A DNA stretch of 13,910 nt. Source: JBFKUL01 sp041635755. Lineage in GTDB: Bacteria; Pseudomonadota; Gammaproteobacteria; Burkholderiales; SG8-39. The translations under genes and the position numbers were made by a program. The DNA lies in assembly GCA_041635755.1 (NCBI GenBank), contig JBFKUL010000059.1:1-13910 (forward strand), in the 5' to 3' direction. The first letter of the stretch is position 1, and each line of letters opens with the position of its first letter. This document shows positions 1 through 5,847 of the stretch, piece by piece. The notes beneath the pieces were generated by a model. The model was not told the origin of the DNA. It saw only the letters and a list, made by a program, of their open reading frames with translations, and made no database searches.

Positions 1-179
1 GGAGGGAGACAGTCCCCCCCCCAGCACCCCCACCCCGCCGTTGGTTGCGTAACGCGACTTGATGCTCGCTTTCTCTGAATTGGCGCCGCTGCTGTTCGTG
101 CACGGTGCGCGAAACGCGGGTGGCTGGACAGGGCGAGGGTGATTAGACTCGAGTCTTCACCGAAAGCGCGAACGAAAGA
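1..179. other. Non-coding left edge, no gene recognised
   Basis: I see no supported gene here. A cytosine-rich run lies around 14-36, preceded by GGGAGACAGTCCC at 4-16, whose ends can pair only as a short GGG/CCC stem. A 27-codon frame from an ATG at 62 ends at a TGA before 144; it has no clear ribosome binding site and resembles nothing I know. The only ordered element is the palindrome at 145-156, listed separately. The end of an upstream gene could lie just outside the window. Confidence 0.5.
145..156. promoter_or_regulatory. Perfect 12-bp palindrome upstream of the sulfatase
   Basis: AGACTCGAGTCT is a perfect palindrome that ends 23 bases before the sulfatase ATG. Its position would suit an operator or a short 5'-UTR hairpin. 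TAGACT at 144-149 also resembles a weak -10 box (4 of 6 against TATAAT), and TGGACA at 125-130 matches TTGACA at 5 of 6 positions, but the 13-base spacing between them is too short for a normal sigma-70 promoter. Function is inferred from position only. Confidence 0.3.
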
Positions 180-1550
180 ATGAAACCGAATCTGATCGTC
201 ATCCTGGTCGACGACCTGCGCTTCGACGAGACCGGTGCGTCGGGGCATCCGTACATGAAGACGCCGCACATCGACCGTTTGGCGAACGAGGGCGCGAAAT
301 TCGAGAACGCCTTCCATACCACGCCGCTGTGCTCGCCGAATCGCGCCTCGATCCTCACCGGGCAGTACGCCAGCCGCCACGGCATCATCGACAACGTCGG
401 CCGCGACGCGATGAGCCATCGGCTCGCCAACTATCATCTCGAGCTGAAGAAGCTCGGCTACGAAACGGCCCACATTGGCAAGTGGCACATGGGCAACGAC
501 GCCTCGCCGCGCCCCGGCTACGATCATTGGGTGAGCTTCCGCGGCCAGGGCATGATCACCAACCCGGTGTTCTGGGAGAACGGCGGCGAGCGTCCATTGC
601 AGGGTTATGTCACGGATTTGCTGAACGAGCGCGCAGCCGAGTTCGTCGGCCGCAAGCGCAAACATCCGTTCGCGCTGTTTTTCGCGCACAAGGCGGTGCA
701 CCCGGACGTGCAGCAGAAACAGGACGGCTCCATCGACGCCAGCACCATGCAGGGCTACGTGCTCCCCGAGCGGCACAAGACGCTTTACCAGGACATGACC
801 TACCCGATGCGCCCGAGCGTGCGTCCGCTCGAACAGGTGCTGGAGCAGAAGCCGGCGTGGCGCGAGCTGTTCGAATTGCGCCAGGACCCTTCTTGCCGGG
901 CCTTCCTCGATGCGCTCCACGTCGGTACGCAGGAAGAGGTCCGCGAGCGCGCCGCGATGATGGCCTCGGTCGACGAAGGCGTGGGCATGCTGCTCGAGGC
1001 ACTCGAGAGAAACGGCAAGCTCGACAAGACCTTCATCCTCTTTCTGGGCGACAACGGGTTTTTCTTCGGCGAACATGGCCTGGGGGCCGAGCGGCGCTTT
1101 GCCTACGAAGAAGGCATCAGGACCGCCTTTTTCGCCCGCTATCCGAAGCGCATCGCGCCGGGCACGACCTTCGGCCAGATGGTGCTGGCGACCGACATCG
1201 CGCCCACGCTGATCGAGCTCGCGGGTGGCAAGCCCGGTGCGCACGTGCAGGGACGATCGCTGGTGCCGCTCATGAAGGGCCGCGGCAAGAAGTGGCGCAG
1301 CGCGTTCCTCATCGAGTACTTCAACGAGTCGGCCTGGCCCTGGATCGTCGGCATGAGCTACAAGGCGGTGCGAACCGAGCGCCACAAGCTCGTCCATTGG
1401 GTACACAAGGAAGGCGTCGACGAGCTCTACGACCTGGAGCGTGACCCCTACGAGATGGCCAACGTCATCGCCGACCCGGGGTACGCCGGGGTGCGCAAGG
1501 ATTTGCAAAAGGAGTTGCGCAAGCTGGTCGCCGACGCGGTCGGTCTGTAG
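180..1550 (+). CDS. Type I sulfatase (arylsulfatase/choline-sulfatase-like)
   Basis: This 456-residue protein belongs to the alkaline-phosphatase-superfamily sulfatases, which hydrolyse sulfate esters using a formylglycine made from an active-site cysteine. The N-terminus MKPNLIVILVDDLR carries the paired metal-binding aspartates (D11, D12). The signature CSPNRASILTG starts at C51 and fits C-x-P-x-R. Further family marks are HIGKWHMG at about 98-105 (K101, H103) and GDNG at 290-293, the second metal-binding pair. The C-terminal DELYDLERDPYE block, near 414-425, is typical of sulfatase C-terminal subdomains. Length is normal. No signal peptide or membrane segment is visible, so it probably acts in the cytoplasm. 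The ATG at 180 is chosen because the conserved strand starts right after it; the ribosome binding site is weak. The substrate cannot be told from sequence. No formylglycine-generating enzyme or sulfate-ester transporter is nearby. Confidence 0.9.
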   Translation: MKPNLIVILVDDLRFDETGASGHPYMKTPHIDRLANEGAKFENAFHTTPLCSPNRASILTGQYASRHGIIDNVGRDAMSHRLANYHLELKKLGYETAHIGKWHMGNDASPRPGYDHWVSFRGQGMITNPVFWENGGERPLQGYVTDLLNERAAEFVGRKRKHPFALFFAHKAVHPDVQQKQDGSIDASTMQGYVLPERHKTLYQDMTYPMRPSVRPLEQVLEQKPAWRELFELRQDPSCRAFLDALHVGTQEEVRERAAMMASVDEGVGMLLEALERNGKLDKTFILFLGDNGFFFGEHGLGAERRFAYEEGIRTAFFARYPKRIAPGTTFGQMVLATDIAPTLIELAGGKPGAHVQGRSLVPLMKGRGKKWRSAFLIEYFNESAWPWIVGMSYKAVRTERHKLVHWVHKEGVDELYDLERDPYEMANVIADPGYAGVRKDLQKELRKLVADAVGL

Positions 1551-1610
1551 CAAAGTCCCTTGCCCGGCGCTCGGGGCCGCGTCATGATTTCGGCCGCCAG
1601 ACTCGCCCAG

Positions 1611-1615
1611 GGAGG
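1611..1615 (+). promoter_or_regulatory. Ribosome binding site fixing the TTG start of mgtE
   Basis: GGAGG lies five bases before the TTG at 1621. No ATG or GTG in the mgtE frame is as well placed, and the nearby ATG codons at 1584 and 1617 are in another frame. This site is the main reason for accepting the TTG start. Confidence 0.7.
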
Positions 1616-1620
1616 CATGC

Positions 1621-2847
1621 TTGGACCCACACGACCGGCCCGTCAACAAAAAGACGCCTGCGCAGCTCGCCACCGAGGTGACGCGATGCGCTCCGGAACA
1701 GGGGGCGGCGCTGCTCGCAGAATACGACGGTGCGGTGATCGCTGCGACCCTCGCGTTGCTCCATCCCGCCACGCTCCAGGACGTCATCGCCGAGCTGCCC
1801 TCCGAGGCGCGCGAGCACGCCCTCGCGGCGGCGAGCCCGGAGCAATCGCGCCAGTGGCAGCGCAACGCGATGTACCCGGACGGAACGCTCGGCCGCATGA
1901 TGGACCCGGTACTCGCCGTGTTCCGGCCCGAGGTGACCGTCGGCGACACCATCGAAGTACTGCGCGAGATGGTGAAAAGCCAGCTCGTCACCTATTGCTA
2001 CGTCACCGACGAGCAGGATCACCTGCTCGGCGTGGTCACAATGCGCGACCTGCTGTTTTCCGACAACACGCGCACACTGGCCGATATCATGCTGCGCGAC
2101 GTGTTCTCGCTGCATGCGGCAATGCCGCTCGAGGAGGCGATGAAGCTCACGCTCGATCGGCACTACCCCGTATATCCGGTGGTCGACGCCGAACGGCGCC
2201 TGCGCGGTGCCGCACGCGGCCAGTCGATGTTCGAGGCGCGCGCCTTCGATATCGCCGCGCAGCCCGGTAGCATGGTGGGCGTCGACAAGGAGGAGCGCCT
2301 GGCGACGCCGTGGAAGGAAAGCCTGATCATGCGTCACCCGTGGCTGCAGCTGAACCTGCTCACCGCGTTCCTCGCGGCCGCGGTGGTCGGCTACTTCCAG
2401 GACACGGTCGATCGCCTGGTAATTCTGGCGCTGTTCCTGCCGGTGCTCGCCGGGCAGTCGGGCAATACGGGCTGCCAGGCGCTCGCCGTTACGCTTCGCG
2501 GCATGACGCTTGGTGAACTCAAGCCGGGATCGGAGCGGCTGCTCGTCGCCAAGGAAGCCGGCCTCGGTCTGTTGAACGGCACGCTCGTCGGCGTTACGGC
2601 CGGGATCGGCATGTACCTGATTGCGTCGGGACAGGGGCAGGCGCACCCGTTCATGCTGGCAGCGGTGGTGCTCTTTGCGATGGTCGGTTCGTGTATCGCG
2701 AGCGGCATCTCGGGCGCGCTCGTGCCGCTCACGCTCAAGCGTTTCGGCTTCGATCCGGCGACGGCCTCGAGCATCTTTCTCACCACCGCCACCGACGTGG
2801 TGAGCATGGGGATGCTGCTCGGTCTCGCCACGATCCTGGTCCTCTGA
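1621..2847 (+). CDS. mgtE: MgtE-family magnesium transporter
   Basis: The 408-residue product is an MgtE-type Mg2+ channel/transporter of the inner membrane. An N-terminal helical domain (about 12-90) is followed by two CBS domains (about 93-150 and 156-208), then a membrane domain with about five helices (roughly 241-260, 263-283, 308-335, 343-367, 385-407). The pore-region motif LPVLAGQSGNTGCQALAV (273-290) and DPATASSIFLTTATDVVSM (378-396) match the family; D392 corresponds to the conserved pore aspartate of the TTxTD motif. It is somewhat shorter than the usual 450 or so residues, mainly because the N-terminal domain is compact. Translation starts at TTG behind a good GGAGG. ackA begins 25 bases after its stop, so the two may be co-transcribed. 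In characterised MgtE proteins the cytoplasmic domains close the pore when internal Mg2+ is high; that is family knowledge, not visible here. Confidence 0.93.
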   Translation: MDPHDRPVNKKTPAQLATEVTRCAPEQGAALLAEYDGAVIAATLALLHPATLQDVIAELPSEAREHALAAASPEQSRQWQRNAMYPDGTLGRMMDPVLAVFRPEVTVGDTIEVLREMVKSQLVTYCYVTDEQDHLLGVVTMRDLLFSDNTRTLADIMLRDVFSLHAAMPLEEAMKLTLDRHYPVYPVVDAERRLRGAARGQSMFEARAFDIAAQPGSMVGVDKEERLATPWKESLIMRHPWLQLNLLTAFLAAAVVGYFQDTVDRLVILALFLPVLAGQSGNTGCQALAVTLRGMTLGELKPGSERLLVAKEAGLGLLNGTLVGVTAGIGMYLIASGQGQAHPFMLAAVVLFAMVGSCIASGISGALVPLTLKRFGFDPATASSIFLTTATDVVSMGMLLGLATILVL

Positions 2848-2872
2848 CGGCGGGTCGCGGCGCGCTCGAACG

Positions 2873-4051
2873 TTGACCGACAAGCTTCTCGTTCTCAACG
2901 CTGGCTCCTCGAGCCTCAAGTTCTCGCTCTACGAAGCGGCGGCGGACGGGCCAGAGCTAAGGATACGGGGACGCATCGAGGAGCTGCATGGCGAGGCGCG
3001 CTTCAGCGTGCGAGACGCGGCGGGCGCCGAGCTCGGCAAGCGGGCCTGGCCGCGAGGCGCACTCACCGCCTCGGACGCGCTGGCCTTCCTGCTCGATTGG
3101 CTGGCCGAGCACGGTGCTGAGCGTCCTGTCGCCGTGGGCCATCGTGTGGTGCACGGCGGCAGCGAATTCTCCGAGCCGGTACGCGTAGATGCCGCGCTGC
3201 TCGAGCGCCTCGAGCGTCTCGCGCCGCTCGCCCCATTGCACCAAAGTGCCAACCTTGAGCCGATCCGGATGCTCGCCCGGCGCGATCCGGGGCTGGCGCA
3301 AGTCGCTTGCTTCGACACCGCGTTTCACCGGTCTCAGCCAGCACCGGCGCAAGCGCTGGCGCTGCCCGAAGCGCTGACCCGCGAAGGCGTGCGGCGCTAC
3401 GGCTTTCACGGCTTGTCCTACGAGTACGTTGCCGGCGCGCTGGCACGCCATGACACGCGCGCGGCTGCGGGCCGGAGCGTGATCGCGCATCTGGGCAACG
3501 GCGCTTCGATGTGCGCGCTGCGCGGCGGGCGCAGCATCGCCACCACGATGGGCTTCAGCACGCTGGACGGACTGCCGATGGGCACGCGCTCGGGCGCGCT
3601 CGATCCCGGCGTGCTGCTCTGGCTGATGGACGCGAAAGGCATGAGCGTGCGCGAGCTCGAGGAGCTGCTATACCATCGCTCGGGACTGCTCGGCGTGTCG
3701 GGGATCACGAGCGACATGCGGGCGCTGCTTGCGAGCGATGCACCGGCGGCGCGGCGCGCGATCGACCTTTTCGTCTACCGCATCGGCCGCGAGCTCGGCT
3801 CGCTGGTTGCTGCGCTTGGCGGACTGGACGCGCTGGTGTTCACGGCGGGCATCGGCGAGCACGCGGCCGAGATCCGCGCGCGCGTGTGCCGCGATGCGGC
3901 TTGGCTCGGCGTCGAGCTCGACGAAAACGCGAACCGCGGCGGCGGGCCCCGCATCTCGGGCGCCGGGAGCCGCATCTCGGTGTGGGTGGTTCCGACCGAC
4001 GAGGAGCTGATGATCGCGCGCCATACCGCGCGCCTGTTTCAGTCCTCGTAG
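2873..4051 (+). CDS. ackA: Acetate kinase
   Basis: This 392-residue cytoplasmic enzyme interconverts acetate plus ATP and acetyl phosphate plus ADP. All family marks are present: NAGSSSLKF (N9) at the N-terminus, HRVVHGG with R91, H123, FDTAFH with the catalytic D148, RYGFHG with H179, HLGNG with H206, the long GFSTLDGLPMGTRSG signature with R239, GIGEH at 327-330, and E378 near the C-terminus. Length is typical. The start is TTG at 2873, 25 bases after mgtE, with no strong Shine-Dalgarno sequence; the conserved N-terminal strand begins three codons later, so a later start is unlikely. No phosphotransacetylase or phosphoketolase gene is adjacent, so the acetyl-phosphate partner must be encoded elsewhere. 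Its last 13 bases overlap the 3' end of the - strand dehydrogenase gene, and no terminator separates them. Confidence 0.96.
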   Translation: MTDKLLVLNAGSSSLKFSLYEAAADGPELRIRGRIEELHGEARFSVRDAAGAELGKRAWPRGALTASDALAFLLDWLAEHGAERPVAVGHRVVHGGSEFSEPVRVDAALLERLERLAPLAPLHQSANLEPIRMLARRDPGLAQVACFDTAFHRSQPAPAQALALPEALTREGVRRYGFHGLSYEYVAGALARHDTRAAAGRSVIAHLGNGASMCALRGGRSIATTMGFSTLDGLPMGTRSGALDPGVLLWLMDAKGMSVRELEELLYHRSGLLGVSGITSDMRALLASDAPAARRAIDLFVYRIGRELGSLVAALGGLDALVFTAGIGEHAAEIRARVCRDAAWLGVELDENANRGGGPRISGAGSRISVWVVPTDEELMIARHTARLFQSS

Positions 4052-4794
4052 ATCATCCTGCGGGTCATTCCGCCGTCGACGATGAAATTCTGGCCGGTGA
4101 CGAAGCCGGCCGCATCCGAAAGCAGGAACGCGATCATCTCGGCGACATCCTCGGGGCGACCGACCCGCCCCGCCGGGTGCTGCGCGTGGTCCTCGGGCCG
4201 GAGCGGCGTGTTGCGTCCGGTTGCCTTTGTCCCGCCGCGCACGTCGATCCAGCCCGGACTGACGCAATTGACGCGAACGTCCGGCCCCAGACTGACGGCG
4301 AGCGCATGGCTGAGCGCCACCACGCCGCCTTTCGACGCACTGTAGGCTTCGGTGTTCGGCTCGGATTGCAGGGCACGTGTGGAGGCGATATTGACCATCG
4401 CGCCTTTGCTGCGGCGCAGGTGCGGTGCGCAATGCTTGGCCATCAGGAATACGCCGGTGAGATTGGTGGCCAGGCGCCGATTCCACTCGGCGAGCGCGAG
4501 CGCCTCGAGTGGGCCGCTCGCGGCGCCCGTGATCCCGGCGTTGTTGACCAGCGCGTCCAGCCGTCCCGCGCGCTGCAGCACGGCGCCGACGCAGGATTCG
4601 ACCGACGCTTCGGTTGACACGTCGCACTCGATGAACTCGACGCCGAGCGCCGTCTGCGCCTCGAGCCCGGCCGCGGCGTCGATGTCGGCGATCGTGACCC
4701 GGTAGCCCGCGGCGGCGAGGCGCTGCGCGCTCGCCTTGCCGATGCCTCGCGCGCCGCCGGTGACCAGCGCGACCCTAGCCTGTGTTGCGCTCAT
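4039..4794 (-). CDS. SDR-family NAD(P)-dependent oxidoreductase
   Basis: The 251-residue protein is a classical short-chain dehydrogenase/reductase, a soluble Rossmann-fold enzyme. It has the cofactor loop TGGARGIG (12-19), D37 at the end of the second strand (which usually favours NAD over NADP), the NNAG motif (84-87), the structural N111, and the catalytic S138, Y151 and K155 in YSASK. The C-terminus GQNFIVDGGMTRRMIYED is typical of a subgroup often labelled glucose-1-dehydrogenase-like or 3-ketoacyl-ACP-reductase-like, but the substrate cannot be assigned. Length is normal. It is convergent with ackA (13-bp overlap) and divergent from the small gene at 4881, with 86 bases between. The ribosome binding site is weak (GAGCAAAG just before the ATG). 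Its job is unlikely to be tied to acetate kinase, as the genes face each other. Confidence 0.9.
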   Translation of the reverse strand: MSATQARVALVTGGARGIGKASAQRLAAAGYRVTIADIDAAAGLEAQTALGVEFIECDVSTEASVESCVGAVLQRAGRLDALVNNAGITGAASGPLEALALAEWNRRLATNLTGVFLMAKHCAPHLRRSKGAMVNIASTRALQSEPNTEAYSASKGGVVALSHALAVSLGPDVRVNCVSPGWIDVRGGTKATGRNTPLRPEDHAQHPAGRVGRPEDVAEMIAFLLSDAAGFVTGQNFIVDGGMTRRMIYED

Positions 4795-4860
4795 CTTTGC
4801 TCAGGATCAAACTGGGCCTCGTCCGGTGGTGGTGAGATTAGAAACGCGGTGAAACCTACG

Positions 4861-4876
4861 GCCCGCGGGCAGGAGG
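4861..4876 (+). promoter_or_regulatory. GC palindrome abutting the Shine-Dalgarno of the 4881 gene
   Basis: GCCCGCGGGC at 4861-4870 is a perfect 10-bp palindrome, directly followed by AGGAGG at 4871-4876, four bases before the ATG at 4881. The Shine-Dalgarno is strong and fixes the start. The palindrome is too compact for a stable simple hairpin but could be a protein-binding site or part of a larger fold. Any regulatory role is inference. Confidence 0.45.
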
Positions 4877-4880
4877 CATC

Positions 4881-5189
4881 ATGTTACAGCTTGAAGACTG
4901 TATCGCCCTGTGTGATCTGACCGAGGACGAGGTGCTGGCGATCGCCGAGCACGAGCGCATCCCGGAAATGGCGGCCGTGGAACTCGGCAGCTACCTGGTG
5001 CGATCTCCCGACGGCGAGCTCTTCATCAAGTCGATGATCCGCGACGATATCGTTGCAGCGATCGAGCGAGGCGACCGCGAGCACGCGCTGGCGCTCAAGT
5101 GCGTGCTGCGCGACTATATTTTGCAGCACCCGCGCTGCGACGACCGGATACGCCGCGGCCTGCACCAGCCCGAACGCCGTCGAACCTGA
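4881..5189 (+). CDS. Conserved hypothetical small protein
   Basis: This is a 102-residue soluble protein with no signal peptide, membrane segment or cysteine metal motif. The pattern is of short helices: an N-terminal part beginning MLQLEDCIALCDLTEDEVLAIAEHE, a middle that contains PEMAAVELGSYLVRS, and a charged C-terminal helical part (about 50-88) ending in an arginine-rich tail. From memory, short proteins with the opening L-E-D-C-I-A-L-C-x-L-T-E-x-E-V occur in many betaproteobacteria without a known function; I cannot check this here. The AGGAGG four bases before the ATG strongly supports the start. A two-CBS-domain gene follows 72 bases downstream on the same strand. No function is proposed. 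Confidence 0.8.
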   Translation: MLQLEDCIALCDLTEDEVLAIAEHERIPEMAAVELGSYLVRSPDGELFIKSMIRDDIVAAIERGDREHALALKCVLRDYILQHPRCDDRIRRGLHQPERRRT

Positions 5190-5261
5190 TGCGGCGGAGC
5201 CTTTTCGCGGCAGCGGGCTTGGACTAGACTTCCGACGGGAAGCGTCACGGGAGGGTGAACG

Positions 5262-5693
5262 ATGCAAGTCAAGGAGATCCTGCGGGTCAAAGGCAACCGG
5301 CTGGTGACCGCGGACCCGACCGGGCGCGCGGCCGATGCGGTGAAAACGATGGCGCAGCAGAACCTCGGCTCGCTGGTGGTGATCGAGCAGGGCCGCATGT
5401 CGGGCATGCTCACCTTCCACGAGATCTTGCAGGCGCTCGCCAAATCGGGCGACCTGGGCAATGTCAAGATTGCGGACATCATGGAGCGCGATCCGGTCAC
5501 CGCGACGCCCGAGATGGAAGTCAACGACCTGCGTCGCACCATGCTCGAGAGCGGGGCGCGCTATCTGCCGGTGCTTCAGGAGGGCAAGCTGATCGGCGTG
5601 ATCTCGTTCCGCGATGTCGCCAAGGCGGTGCTCGAGGAGCAGGACTTCGAAAATAAAATGCTCAAGGGCTACATAAAGAACTGGCCCGCGTAG
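5262..5693 (+). CDS. Two-CBS-domain protein
   Basis: The 143-residue protein consists almost entirely of two CBS domains (about 8-62 and 72-127), which form a Bateman module that usually binds adenine nucleotides. Typical CBS features are GSLVVIEQGRMSGMLTFHEI in the first repeat and ARYLPVLQEGKLIGVISFRD in the second, joined by the VKIADIME segment. No catalytic or membrane domain is attached, so it is probably a free-standing cytoplasmic regulator; its partner is unknown. GGGAGGG at about 5249-5255 lies about 7 bases before the ATG. The last codons (Y-I-K-N-W-P-A) include AAT, AAA and ATA, which are uncommon in this GC-rich window, and they form the left arm of the hairpin at 5670-5711. The neighbouring gene at 4881 may be in the same transcript. 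Confidence 0.88.
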   Translation: MQVKEILRVKGNRLVTADPTGRAADAVKTMAQQNLGSLVVIEQGRMSGMLTFHEILQALAKSGDLGNVKIADIMERDPVTATPEMEVNDLRRTMLESGARYLPVLQEGKLIGVISFRDVAKAVLEEQDFENKMLKGYIKNWPA

Positions 5694-5711
5694 CGGCCCA
5701 GTTCTTATGTA
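5670..5711 (+). terminator. Long hairpin spanning the stop codon of the CBS gene
   Basis: The left arm 5670-5684 (TACATAAAGAACTGG) pairs with 5698-5711 (CCAGTTCTTATGTA), giving 14 pairs with one bulged A. Inside, CCGC (5686-5689) pairs with GCGG (5693-5696) around a GTA loop, so the stem is nearly continuous apart from one C/C mismatch. The TAG stop sits in this inner loop and stem. No U-tract follows on the + strand, so a classical Rho-independent terminator is not certain; a 3'-end stabiliser or part of a repeat element is also possible. Confidence 0.5.
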
Positions 5712-5822
5712 CCCCTGCAAATCGGAACAGGGGAAGAGGGCGTCCCCTCTTCCCCCGGTCCCCCAACACTCCAACGCGAGAAGGTTCTCGTTCAGCGATG
5801 GCTCGAACGCTGCCTTCGTTCG
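5712..5822. other. Structured, pyrimidine-rich intergenic element
   Basis: This gap between the CBS gene and the amidohydrolase holds a series of inverted repeats. CCCCTG (5712-5717) can pair with CAGGGG (5728-5733). GGGGAAGAGGG (5730-5740) can pair perfectly with CCCTCTTCCCC (5745-5755) over a 4-base loop. The two stems share 5730-5733 and so exclude each other. CGAGAA and TTCTCG (5777-5790) form a further dyad, and CGAACG (5804-5809) pairs with CGTTCG (5817-5822). The composition differs from the flanking genes. It may be an attenuator-like leader of the amidohydrolase, a REP-like repeat, or a double terminator without a U-tract; sequence alone does not decide. Confidence 0.5.
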
Positions 5823-5847
5823 TCTCGTTCGCCGCACTATTACTTGA

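Noticed and set aside
1..40. C-rich run with GGGAGACAGTCCC as the edge of a mobile element.
   Set aside because: The stem is only three pairs and no transposase, target-site duplication or second copy is visible in the window.
62..145. Short frame of 27 codons from the ATG at 62.
   Set aside because: No good ribosome binding site, no similarity I recognise, and a length expected by chance.
125..149. TGGACA and TAGACT as a sigma-70 promoter for the sulfatase.
   Set aside because: The spacing of 13 bases is too short for a normal promoter, despite the fair match of the boxes.
1582..2919. Long open frame on the - strand opposite mgtE (about 445 codons).
   Set aside because: Composition is dominated by Arg, His, Glu and Gly with no domain pattern, and mgtE on the + strand has all its family motifs.
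4798..4812. On the - strand, AGTTTGATCCTG just before the SDR start matches 12 bases of the conserved 5' end of 16S rRNA genes.
   Set aside because: The match stops after 12 bases, the following sequence is the SDR coding region, and no rRNA sequence surrounds it. Chance similarity.
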